From positions 1 to 26,016 of the forward strand of contig CAKRPJ010000031.1 of the NCBI GenBank assembly GCA_934376955.1: a DNA stretch of 26,016 nucleotides, in the 5' to 3' direction. Shown in pieces: positions 13,741-20,954 of this stretch. Under the pieces are notes generated by a model. It made no database searches, had not been told where the DNA came from, and was given only the letters and a program-made list of their open reading frames with translations. How positions within the stretch are numbered: the first letter of the stretch is position 1; the number at the start of each line of letters is the position of its first letter. Source of the stretch: CAKRPJ01 sp934376955. GTDB taxonomy: Bacteria > Bacillota > Clostridia > Lachnospirales > Lachnospiraceae. The translations under genes were made by a program, and so were the position numbers.

Positions 13741-15093
13741 CTATTCGTTGAACAGCTTTTTTAACTTTTTCAGGCAGTGGTAAAAAGCAGGAAATAAAAA
13801 CGCATCCGCGAAGATCCACGCCAGCGGACTGGCAAAGCATGCCGGAAGAAAGCCGAATACAGGAACAAAGAAAAATCCCACAAGGGCTCTTGCCACCATC
13901 TCGCAAACACCGGCCAGAATGGCAAAGCCGCTAAAGCCCATTCCCTGAATTGAAAACCTCACTACATTTACCGCTGTCAACGGAATGTAAAACAGACTGT
14001 TTCCGATTAAGAAAAGGGAGATCTGCCGGATCAGCTCCGTCTCGCCCGGATCAACAAACATAAGGGCCAAATATTTTCCGCCGAAGAAAAGTCCCACAAA
14101 TGCAAGGATCGCATAAACAAATCCGATATAGTTCGCTGTCCACATACCTTTTTCCACACGATCCAGCTTCCGCGCACCTACATTCTGGCCGGCATAAGTC
14201 GCCATAGTGCCGCCTAATGAATCAAACGGCGTACAGAAAAACATACTGATCTTGCTGCCGGTCGAAACTGCCGCTACGGCCATAGAGCCAAGGGAATTTA
14301 CCGCAGCCTGCAAAATTACACTTCCGATGGCAGTGATGGAATACTGGAGCCCCATCGGGATACCCATCTGACAAAGAATTCTAGCCAGATTTCCGTCAAA
14401 TTTCTTTTCATCCTCTGTCATCTTCAGGATCGGAAAATGACGGATCATATAGATCAGGCAAAGCACTGCCGAAATTCCCTGAGAAATTACAGTTGCAAGA
14501 GCCGGGCCCCCCACATTCATGCCGAGTCCTAAGATCGTAAAAAAATCAAGTGCGATATTCAAAACGGAGGAGAGCAACAGGAAATAGACCGGTGTTTTGC
14601 TGTCTCCGAGGCTTCGGATAATACCGGCAAGCAGATTATACAGATAGGTTACCGGAATACCCATAAATATTACAAAAATGTAATCCCATGCACCCTGGAT
14701 AATATCCTTTGGCGTATTCATCCACTGCAGGATCCGCATACATAAAACTCCGACAACGACCGTCATTACAAGAGCGAACGCACCTGCCAGATACATAGCA
14801 TTTGCCACATATTTTCTCATGACCTTATAATCTCCTGCACCGAATTTCTGTGCCACCGGGATTGCAAAGCCACTGGCCACACCGATGCAAAAGCCATTGA
14901 TCATAAAGTTGATCGAGCCGGTAGAGCCTACCGCCGCAAGTGCAGTAACTCCAAGGCACTTTCCGACGATCATAGTGTCTACCATATTATAAAACTGTTG
15001 AAACAGATATCCCAAGAGCATTGGCACTGCAAAGCCAAGGATCAGCTTAAACGGTGATCCCGCTGTCATATCTTTTACTGCACTCTTTTCCAT
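13741..15093 (-). CDS. MATE family efflux transporter
   Basis: Multidrug and toxic compound extrusion transporter, 450 aa with about twelve hydrophobic segments, expected to exchange Na+ or H+ for cationic or other small molecules. The N-terminus (PMLLGYLFQQFYNMVDTMIV, about residues 24-43) carries the family pattern, and the second repeat begins near residue 240 with GIPMGLQYSITAIG, followed by AGQNVGARK, the conserved loop that mirrors AQKFGAGDYK in the first half. The start has AGGAGG four to five bases before ATG. It is divergent from the THF riboswitch-folT unit, and their -10 boxes overlap near 15147-15154. The substrate cannot be told from sequence. Confidence 0.93.
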   Translation of the reverse strand: MEKSAVKDMTAGSPFKLILGFAVPMLLGYLFQQFYNMVDTMIVGKCLGVTALAAVGSTGSINFMINGFCIGVASGFAIPVAQKFGAGDYKVMRKYVANAMYLAGAFALVMTVVVGVLCMRILQWMNTPKDIIQGAWDYIFVIFMGIPVTYLYNLLAGIIRSLGDSKTPVYFLLLSSVLNIALDFFTILGLGMNVGGPALATVISQGISAVLCLIYMIRHFPILKMTEDEKKFDGNLARILCQMGIPMGLQYSITAIGSVILQAAVNSLGSMAVAAVSTGSKISMFFCTPFDSLGGTMATYAGQNVGARKLDRVEKGMWTANYIGFVYAILAFVGLFFGGKYLALMFVDPGETELIRQISLFLIGNSLFYIPLTAVNVVRFSIQGMGFSGFAILAGVCEMVARALVGFFFVPVFGFLPACFASPLAWIFADAFLFPAFYHCLKKLKKLFNE

Positions 15094-15125
15094 ACTTCCT
15101 CCTGCTGTTCTTATTCTGTCATTTT

Positions 15126-15154
15126 TTGCCTTCTTATTGAACCCCTATTATAAA
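15126..15154 (+). promoter_or_regulatory. candidate promoter for the folT leader
   Basis: TTGCCT (15126-15131), 17 bp, TATAAA (15149-15154), about 100 bp before the riboswitch. Its -10 overlaps the minus-strand TATAAT below. A nearer start (TATGAT at 15235) is also possible but has no good -35. Confidence 0.35.
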
Positions 15155-15175
15155 ACCCTGATTTAAAAAAGTACA
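15147..15175 (-). promoter_or_regulatory. candidate promoter for the MATE gene
   Basis: On the minus strand a perfect TATAAT (15147-15152) with a weak TGTACT 17 bp upstream (15170-15175), 54 bp before the start codon. Confidence 0.4.
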
Positions 15176-15257
15176 GACGGCAAAACAGCGAAAATCTGTT
15201 TCAAAATTCTCTTTTCTTTCGTGAAAACGTATGATATGATATAAGAAAATTAATAAC

Positions 15258-15357
15258 ATGCAGAGTAGATATTTGTGCGTCAAGTGCCTGCCGGACGGGG
15301 AGTTGCCGGGAGGACGAAAGGATTGACCTGCGGTGCAGATATCGCATCCCGCTGCAC
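15258..15357 (+). promoter_or_regulatory. tetrahydrofolate (THF) riboswitch upstream of folT
   Basis: The aptamer matches the folT-type THF riboswitch: a closing TGCAG/CTGCA helix (15259-15263 with 15352-15356), GAGTAGAT then GCGTCAAGTG (15263-15286), a GC-rich hairpin GCCGG..GTTGCCGG, GACGAAAGG, and the 3' segment CGGTG..ATCGCATCCCGC. These conserved blocks are in the right order and spacing. Downstream, ATATCTCCT (15376-15384) can pair with AGGAGGTAT (15407-15415), which covers the folT ribosome binding site, so ligand binding probably represses translation initiation. No T-run terminator is present, which also favours translational control. Confidence 0.93.
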
Positions 15358-15420
15358 CAGAAGATCTTGTATATCATATCTCCTGTTGCGGTCAGAGGTT
15401 CTGCAAAGGAGGTATTTTTT

Positions 15421-15990
15421 ATGAGAAAATTACTTGCTTTGATTTCTGAATCTTATCATGAATTCAAACATGTAAGCACCATCACCACCTGCGCCATGTT
15501 CGGCGCCATGGCAATCGTTCTAAACCAGTTTGCCAGTATCACCGTAACCCCCCAGCTAAAGATCGGTTTTTCCGCACTTCCAAACGAACTGGTCGACTAT
15601 CTTTTCGGCCCCGTAGTCGGATCTCTGTTTGGCGGCGCCATGGACATTATCAAGTTTATGCTTAAGCCGACCGGAGGATTTATTCCCGGCCTGACCTTTA
15701 ACGCTATGCTGGCTGCCTTTATCTACGGTATGTTTCTTTACAAACGGCCTTTAAGCCTGAAACGAATGCTGGCAGCAAAGCTTGTAGTAGCCATCTTCTG
15801 CAACATTATCCTCGGAACCTACTGGCTTTCCACGATCACCGGAAAAGGATATCTGGCGATCCTCCCTGCCCGGGCGATCAAAAACATGATCCAATGGCCG
15901 GTCGACTCTGTCATTTTCTTCCTTGTGGCTAAAACATTGGAAAAAGCCGGTGTCTTTCGGATCCTCAAACGGACGGGAGCTGTTAAGTAA
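15421..15990 (+). CDS. folT: folate ECF transporter S component FolT
   Basis: Membrane substrate-binding subunit of an energy-coupling factor folate transporter, 189 aa with about five to six hydrophobic segments. It relies on a shared EcfAA'T module coded elsewhere. Family features are the N-terminal TTCAMFGAMAIVLNQFA, the FGPVVGSLFGGAMDIIKFM segment, and the C-terminal ARAIKNMIQWPVDSVIFF (about residues 152-169). The start at 15421 is fixed by AAAGGAGGT eight bases upstream; the frame is open from 15367 but that region is the riboswitch expression platform. Control by the THF riboswitch confirms a folate substrate. Structured element C begins 2 nt after its stop codon on the same strand. 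Confidence 0.95.
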   Translation: MRKLLALISESYHEFKHVSTITTCAMFGAMAIVLNQFASITVTPQLKIGFSALPNELVDYLFGPVVGSLFGGAMDIIKFMLKPTGGFIPGLTFNAMLAAFIYGMFLYKRPLSLKRMLAAKLVVAIFCNIILGTYWLSTITGKGYLAILPARAIKNMIQWPVDSVIFFLVAKTLEKAGVFRILKRTGAVK

Positions 15991-15992
15991 TT

Positions 15993-16154
15993 TAACCGAA
16001 TCAAGTAAGTAAGTCCCCTGATTCAATTGCGAAAAGCAATAAGCAGTGGGTGGGGACTTGCTTGTATCAGGAGGAGTGCAAGCTCCTTCTGATAAACTGC
16101 GGAGCAGTTATTCGGTTATGAGCAAGCAGCGAAGCGGATTGCGAATATCCGCTT
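15993..16154 (+). ncRNA. structured repeat element, copy C (full length, subtype 1)
   Basis: Reference copy of the 162-nt family. P1 closing stem TAACCGAAT (15993-16001) with ATTCGGTTA (16110-16118). P2 hairpin 16002-16064: outer AAGTCCCC/GGGGACTT, an asymmetric loop containing GTGGGTG on the 3' side, inner ATTGC/GCAAT with a CA bulge and GAAAA loop. P3 TATCAGGAGGAG (16065-16076) with CTCCTTCTGATA (16083-16094), including one G-U pair. P4 AACTGC-GGA-GCAGTT (16095-16109). Then conserved ATGAGCAAG and P5 AAGCGGAT (16132-16139) with ATCCGCTT (16147-16154). Subtype 2 copies B and D keep the helices P1-P4 with different bases, and keep the tail sequence almost unchanged. The G-U pair in P3 favours the plus strand. 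It starts 2 nt after the folT stop. No ORF inside; function unknown. Confidence 0.65.
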
Positions 16155-16214
16155 GACGTCAAACATCCGTGAGTCTTCGCATGTGATTCTGATACGGTGA
16201 GTCTTCTCGGCTGA

Positions 16215-16284
16215 GATAAAAATGGAGTGCTGCAAAGCAGGCGTATGATATTTCACATATCGTCTGTTCTGCAACGCTCCATTC
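16215..16284 (-). terminator. long-stem terminator of the NlpC/P60 gene
   Basis: On the minus strand ATGGAGCGTTGCA pairs with TGCAGCACTCCAT (two mismatches or wobbles), with an inner CAGACGATATG-type stem, followed by TTTTTATC. The 64-nt hairpin ends the transcript starting at 17142; between it and the gene (16285-16347) only AT-rich sequence is seen. Confidence 0.72.
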
Positions 16285-16347
16285 GTATTTTAGCTTCTGT
16301 CCTATTCTTTTTTTCAGTATTCTTTTGGCTATTCTTTAAGCTTTCTC

Positions 16348-17142
16348 TTAATCTCCAAGTACATTTACGATCTTTACCGGTTTTCTGTAGGAATAGCTGG
16401 AGATCAGGATCCCGTTTCTCTCATTGGAGGCATGGACGATCTCGCCGTCACCGATGTAAAGAGCCACATGATTGATGTGTTTTCCGCTTCCGTAAAAGAT
16501 CAAGTCTCCCGGACGGGCATCTTCCATGCTGATCACTTTTCCTTCTTTTGACTGTGCGCTGGAGGAGTGGGATAACTGAACCCCGCCGGCATGCTTCATT
16601 ACATAAGAGGTAAAGCCGGAGCAGTCTACTCCTTTGTTCGGGTTGGTTCCGCCGTACACATATCTGTTTCCAAGGAACTGCTTCGCATATTCAACGATAT
16701 CCTCGCGTCTTTCCTCAGATTCCCGGGCTGCTGTTTCTTCTGCGGTTTCCTCTGTAGCTTTTTCTGCTGTTTCTTCAGCAGCTTCCTCTTTTAAAGCTGC
16801 CTTTCCTTCTAATTCTGCTTCTTCCTCCTCGGTCAGAACGGAGATCTCTCCATCAGATTCTGAGGCTTCGACAGTGTATGTATCACTTTCAACAGCCTGT
16901 CCGGCTGCTTCGGTATCAGCTGCTTCAGATACATCTGTATCTGATACTTTTACAACTGCTGCATCTAAAGCTTTCACATTTTTAGCAGCTGTATCTAAAA
17001 TACCGGTCTCGACCGGAACCACAATGGCAACGTTACTTTTATTCTCCCGGCTTGTTTCTTCCGCCATAACCGTTCCGGGTACGGAAGCAATCATCAATGT
17101 GCAAACACAGCAAAGTCCAAATTTCTTAAAATATCGATTCAA
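16348..17142 (-). CDS. secreted NlpC/P60 cell-wall endopeptidase
   Basis: Exported peptidoglycan hydrolase, 264 aa from the chosen start, cleaving stem peptides (family specificity gamma-D-Glu to diamino acid). A signal peptide (hydrophobic FGLCCVCTLMIASVPGTVMA, about residues 8-27) is followed by a long Ala/Glu/Thr-rich acidic spacer (about 90-150) with ETAEK/ETAEE repeats, then the NlpC/P60 domain. The catalytic triad is present: C174 (DCSGF), H225 (INHVALYIG) and H237 (IVHAS). Start: TTG at 17142 has AGGGGA seven bases upstream; the ATG at 17160 lies before that site and has none of its own. A perfect promoter is at 17219-17247 and a terminator at 16215-16284, so it is a single-gene unit. 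Confidence 0.92.
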   Translation of the reverse strand: MNRYFKKFGLCCVCTLMIASVPGTVMAEETSRENKSNVAIVVPVETGILDTAAKNVKALDAAVVKVSDTDVSEAADTEAAGQAVESDTYTVEASESDGEISVLTEEEEAELEGKAALKEEAAEETAEKATEETAEETAARESEERREDIVEYAKQFLGNRYVYGGTNPNKGVDCSGFTSYVMKHAGGVQLSHSSSAQSKEGKVISMEDARPGDLIFYGSGKHINHVALYIGDGEIVHASNERNGILISSYSYRKPVKIVNVLGD

Positions 17143-17218
17143 AATAAAGTCCCCTAACATAATTTGTTTCAGATTTTACGTTATTTATTACAAATATATT
17201 AAATCTTGTTACAAACAA

Positions 17219-17247
17219 ATTATATTTCCCACGAGGGCATTTGTCAA
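17219..17247 (-). promoter_or_regulatory. consensus sigma-A promoter for the NlpC/P60 gene
   Basis: On the minus strand TTGACA (17242-17247), 17 bp, TATAAT (17219-17224), both perfect. The leader of about 70 nt is AT-rich with ATTTGTT/AACAAAT inverted repeats. Confidence 0.9.
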
Positions 17248-17307
17248 CAAAAATATCAAATTTCATACTTTCTTAATATCTATTTTCCGTTTTTATTACA
17301 TTTTCCA

Positions 17308-17346
17308 CAAAAAACCGCCCGGCATCTGTTTTTGATGACCGGGCGG
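17308..17346 (-). terminator. terminator of the FBPase-DUF1700 unit
   Basis: On the minus strand CCGCCCGG-TCATC pairs with GATG-CCGGGCGG around an A-rich loop, followed by TTTTTTG. It lies 120 bp after the DUF1700 stop, beyond the 17-bp repeats and element fragment E. Confidence 0.9.
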
Positions 17347-17385
17347 ATCAAGCGGATATTCGCAATCCGCTTTTCTGCTTGATTC
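17347..17385 (-). repeat. structured repeat element, fragment E (3' hairpin only)
   Basis: On the minus strand it reads AATCAAGCAG, then P5 AAGCGGAT..ATCCGCTT, matching the 3' tail of copy C except CGA replaced by AAA between the conserved blocks. The P1-P4 region is absent. It sits between a gene and its terminator, on the same strand as the gene. Confidence 0.6.
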
Positions 17386-17403
17386 AGTTGAATGATGGAT
17401 TAT

Positions 17404-17471
17404 TGTATCGTGCCGATTACTGTATCATGCCGATTACTGTATCATGCCGATTACTGTATCATGCCGATTAC
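17404..17471. repeat. 17-bp tandem repeat, four units, running into a stop codon
   Basis: Four head-to-tail copies of TGTATCATGCCGATTAC (the first has one substitution). The last unit extends over the TAA stop codon of the DUF1700 gene (17468-17470), so the array begins exactly at the gene's 3' end. Units are contiguous, without spacers. Confidence 0.92.
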
Positions 17472-17971
17472 TGTCTGAGTCCGCGAATGAACCAGATCAG
17501 CAAAACAGCCAGAAGGATCGGGCCTGCAAACCGCATAAGGATCAGAAAGATCCCGCCGACGATCTGGAAAACAACAAATATCACAAGAAATAAAAGAACG
17601 ATCGCAAGAAGCTTCCAATACCATTTATTCAGGTCGATATAATGAAATTCACCGGTAGTCTGCCGCTTAGAGCCGCTGTATCGGCCGTCGTCGTATCTGC
17701 TGTCATCATATCTGCTGTCGCCAAATCCGGTATCTTCATAGCTTCCGTATCCATCTTCAGTCTCTCCCGCTGCCTCGCAGGAATCGATGATCGTTCGTGC
17801 GACGATGCGAGGTTCTCCGATCTCGCTGATGATATCCTCCATCGTGCGCCCTTTTGATATTTCCTGAGACAGATACGAATTGTAATAGTTTAAATTGTCC
17901 CGAATCACAGAACCGGGAACTTCACCCTTCAGCGCTTCTTCCAGTCCTCTTAAATATTCTTCCTTGCTCAT
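17468..17971 (-). CDS. DUF1700 family membrane protein
   Basis: A 167-aa protein with the N-terminal DUF1700 helical domain (MSKEEYLRGLEEALKG through IISEIGEPRIVARTI, residues 1-62), a low-complexity Asp/Tyr/Gly linker with SRYDD repeats (about 84-100), and two C-terminal transmembrane helices (about 118-160). DUF1700 proteins often pair with a PadR regulator and a DUF4097 adhesin-like protein; neither is here. The start has AAGGAGA before ATG. It follows the class III FBPase by 57 bp on the same strand, so readthrough from fbp is likely. The stop codon lies inside a 17-bp tandem repeat. Molecular function is unknown; a membrane-linked sensing or scaffolding role would be speculation. Confidence 0.85.
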   Translation of the reverse strand: MSKEEYLRGLEEALKGEVPGSVIRDNLNYYNSYLSQEISKGRTMEDIISEIGEPRIVARTIIDSCEAAGETEDGYGSYEDTGFGDSRYDDSRYDDGRYSGSKRQTTGEFHYIDLNKWYWKLLAIVLLFLVIFVVFQIVGGIFLILMRFAGPILLAVLLIWFIRGLRQ

Positions 17972-18028
17972 TCAGTTCTCCTTGATGTTTTTCGCTTTCT
18001 CCGGTGCCTTCACTTTCCGGAATTAGAT

Positions 18029-19966
18029 TTACTCCAGCTTTTCCTTAATAATACCGGCACGGTAGGCTGCCACCAGCTCCTTCAGATCTGCAATCTTGGC
18101 CGCCAGCTCTTTACCTATATCCGTATCCGCTACCATGACACGCTTTTTCATCTTCTCAACGATCGTGACCTTCGGCGTATTCTCATGCTTCGGATCGAAT
18201 GGCTTGTGCTCCGCCAGTGCAAGATGATGGGAATTAAAGATCAGCGTGTAACCCGCGATACCTGTCTTCGGCTGATAGGACTTGGAAAGACCTCCATCGA
18301 TCACGAACAGCTTACCATTTCCCTTTATCGGGCTTTCACCGTCCTTAAGCTTTACCGGGACGTGACCATTGATAATGTGAGAGCCCTCTACCGGAAGACC
18401 AAATTCCTTTAGTATTTTATCACAAAATTCTTCTTTTGTACTTAATTTATAGTACGGATTCATATTTTCCTTTGCCGCGGCCTTATCCGCAACAAAATAT
18501 CCCTCAAAGGTAGCCATATTGTCTTTTCCGTAAACCGGGGACTTCGGACCGCACCACAGATACCACATCAGATCTTTGTACCATTCCTTGGTCTCATCAT
18601 CATCCGGAAGGAAATATGCCATCTTAACGGCATCATCGATGTAATCCATCAGACGCTTTCCTGAATAGATGATACCGTTTATCTTCATCTCATCAAATTC
18701 GCCATTTTCCTTCATCGGAATACAGCCATGGTAGAGAAGATTGGAGTTACAGCATTTATACATAGCGCCATGAGAATATACAAAACGGATATGACGATGT
18801 AACGTGCTGCTGTGCTTAAAGGACATGCGAAGGTTGTGTAAGAGCTCCTCCTCCTCCTTTGTAAGCTTTAACGGATCCTTCGGATCGACGGTCGGGAACA
18901 TGGTATCCATCATCTTATATTCTTTTCCCTTGATCTTTACTGTTCCTTTTTCAAAATCCGCCGCCAGAAGGTGAAGTCTGTCCTTCATGTCATATTCCGG
19001 ATGGCGTTTGATGATCTGGCCTTCGACCTTGAACTGGATGACCGTGATGGCCTTGTGCATCTTCGCTGCAAGACCCGGATCTACCGCATCATAAATATTT
19101 TCATCTAAGATCTTCGGCATAAAGTGTTCGCAGGGATCGTCCTTATATACACGGGCTGCAAACATAGACAGCGCTCTCAGGTTGATCCCGTAGCCATCCT
19201 CAAGAAGATCAAAGCAGTTATAGCGGATCGCGATACGGAGTACATTACAGATACATGCCAGATTTCCCGTTGCCGCCCCCATCCATGAGATATCGTGATT
19301 TCCCCACTGGATATCTACATCGTGGAACTGCATCAATTCTTCCATAATAATGTCGGCACGCGGGCCACGGTCAAAAATATCCCCGATAATGTGAAGATTA
19401 TCGATCGTAAGATTCTGGATCAGCTCGCAAAGTGCCTTAATAAACTGTTCCCCCATATCGATGGTGATGATGGAGTGGATGATCTCATCATAATAGATCT
19501 TTTTGTTATCGTCGCTGTAGTCTACATGGATCAGCTCATCGATAATGTATGCAAATGCCGGCGGCATTTTTTTACGAACCTTGGATCTTGTATATTTAGA
19601 AGATACTTCCTTACAGATACATACAAGACGATAGATCGTTATCCTCTGCCAATCCTCTGTAAAACGCTGTTCACGTTTTGCTGCCCGGAGCCCCCTTTCC
19701 GGGTAGTAGATAAGATTTGCAAGAGCAATCTCCTCCTCATCTGAAATCAGGTAACCAAAGGTTGCTGAAATCTTCTCGCGTATAATACCGGACGCACTTC
19801 GCATCAGGTGGACAAACGCCTCGTATTCCCCGTGCAGATCGCTGAAAAAGTATTCCGTTCCCTTCGGAAGACCGCGAATCGCCATCAGGTTGATGATCTC
19901 ACTGGTAGCCGACTTTACCGTCGGATATTCCCTGGCAAGAAGTTTCAGGTACGCCAAATCTCTCAT
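18029..19966 (-). CDS. fbp: fructose-1,6-bisphosphatase class III
   Basis: Gluconeogenic enzyme hydrolysing fructose 1,6-bisphosphate to fructose 6-phosphate, of the Firmicute class III (B. subtilis Fbp) type, 645 aa, normal for the class. It contains a metallophosphatase core: FSDLHGEYEAF (D43, H45), IGDIFDRGPRAD (D196, D199) and WGNHDISWMGAA (N223, H224), then INGHVPVK and DGGLSKSYQ near the C-terminus. The start at 19966 (MRDLAYLKLL) is chosen for GGGAGG seven bases upstream; the frame stays open to 20035, where there is no good site. Promoter at 20072-20100 gives a leader of about 100 nt. Followed by the DUF1700 gene. Confidence 0.96.
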   Translation of the reverse strand: MRDLAYLKLLAREYPTVKSATSEIINLMAIRGLPKGTEYFFSDLHGEYEAFVHLMRSASGIIREKISATFGYLISDEEEIALANLIYYPERGLRAAKREQRFTEDWQRITIYRLVCICKEVSSKYTRSKVRKKMPPAFAYIIDELIHVDYSDDNKKIYYDEIIHSIITIDMGEQFIKALCELIQNLTIDNLHIIGDIFDRGPRADIIMEELMQFHDVDIQWGNHDISWMGAATGNLACICNVLRIAIRYNCFDLLEDGYGINLRALSMFAARVYKDDPCEHFMPKILDENIYDAVDPGLAAKMHKAITVIQFKVEGQIIKRHPEYDMKDRLHLLAADFEKGTVKIKGKEYKMMDTMFPTVDPKDPLKLTKEEEELLHNLRMSFKHSSTLHRHIRFVYSHGAMYKCCNSNLLYHGCIPMKENGEFDEMKINGIIYSGKRLMDYIDDAVKMAYFLPDDDETKEWYKDLMWYLWCGPKSPVYGKDNMATFEGYFVADKAAAKENMNPYYKLSTKEEFCDKILKEFGLPVEGSHIINGHVPVKLKDGESPIKGNGKLFVIDGGLSKSYQPKTGIAGYTLIFNSHHLALAEHKPFDPKHENTPKVTIVEKMKKRVMVADTDIGKELAAKIADLKELVAAYRAGIIKEKLE

Positions 19967-20071
19967 ACAGTTTCCTCCCACAAAGATTTCCCGCGAAAGC
20001 CCCATCTTATGTATTTCACATTGATCTTTTCCCACTTTTCTTCCGACGGGAATTGCTTTTCCTTCCGTTTT

Positions 20072-20100
20072 ATAGTAACATATTCATATTTAAAAGACAA
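20072..20100 (-). promoter_or_regulatory. sigma-A promoter for fbp
   Basis: On the minus strand TTGTCT (20095-20100), 17 bp, TACTAT (20072-20077). It overlaps the upstream region of the divergent MBL gene, for which no clear promoter was recognised. Confidence 0.62.
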
Positions 20101-20129
20101 TAAACGGATCACAGAAAGGGGATTTTTTC

Positions 20130-20939
20130 ATGGATAGAGAGCTTCTCTATGTTTTCGGCACCGGAAATGCGGCGGTAACGAATCTTTATAATACGTGCTT
20201 TGCTTTAAGAGACGGAGACGAATACTTTATGGTGGATGCCGGAGGCGGAAACGGGATCTTAAAGATCCTTGATAATATGCAGGTTCCGCTCAACAGGATC
20301 CATCATATTTTTGTCACCCACGGACATACCGACCACATCCTCGGCATTATCTGGATGGTACGAATGATCGCTACAAAAATGCTCAAGGACAAGTACGAGG
20401 GAGATGCCTATATCTATTGCCATGAAGATCTGATCGAGACCTTGGATACACTCTGCCGCCTGACGCTTCAGAAAAAGCACTACGATATGCTCGGAAAACG
20501 GATCCACCTCGAGGCGGTAAAGGACGGAGAAACACGCCATATTCTCAGCTATAACGTGACCTTCTTTGATATCCACTCCACAAAGCTTAAGCAGTTTGGC
20601 TTTACCCTGACCTTAAATAACGGCAAGAAGCTCACCTGTCTGGGTGACGAGCCGTATAATCCGGTCTGCGAAAAATATGTCCGCAATACCGACTGGCTGC
20701 TCCATGAGGCATTCTGTCTTTATGTTGAACGCGATATCTGGAAGCCCTACGAAAAGAACCACAGCACGGTAAAGGAGGCCTGCGAGCTGGCTCAGGCAAT
20801 GCAGATCCCGAATCTGGTACTCTGGCATACAGAAGACAGCAATGTAGCCGGACGTGAGCGGCTTTATAAGAGTGAAGGAAAGAAATACTACGGCGGAAAC
20901 ATCTTCGTGCCCGATGACGAGAGCTTGATCGCGCTGTAA
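20130..20939 (+). CDS. MBL-fold metallo-hydrolase (RNase Z-like group)
   Basis: Metallo-beta-lactamase fold hydrolase, 269 aa. The zinc motif is THGHTDH (H64, H66, D68, H69), preceded by the strand FMVDAGGGNG (about residues 33-42). CLGDEPYNP (about 170) supplies the bridging Asp, and LWHTED (about 231-236) the last His. The N-terminal FGTGNAAVTNLYNTCF resembles RNase Z and arylsulfatase-like members, but the exosite arm of true RNase Z is not evident, so the substrate is unknown. The start follows AGAAAGGGGA. It is cotranscribed with the DUF4317 gene 15 bp downstream and divergent from fbp. Confidence 0.9.
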   Translation: MDRELLYVFGTGNAAVTNLYNTCFALRDGDEYFMVDAGGGNGILKILDNMQVPLNRIHHIFVTHGHTDHILGIIWMVRMIATKMLKDKYEGDAYIYCHEDLIETLDTLCRLTLQKKHYDMLGKRIHLEAVKDGETRHILSYNVTFFDIHSTKLKQFGFTLTLNNGKKLTCLGDEPYNPVCEKYVRNTDWLLHEAFCLYVERDIWKPYEKNHSTVKEACELAQAMQIPNLVLWHTEDSNVAGRERLYKSEGKKYYGGNIFVPDDESLIAL

Positions 20940-20954
20940 AATATGGGGAAATAA

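Noticed and set aside
15367..15420. Upstream extension of folT (18 extra residues from a TTG at 15367)
   Set aside because: This is the riboswitch expression platform; the ATG at 15421 has AAAGGAGGT at correct spacing and fits the family N-terminus.
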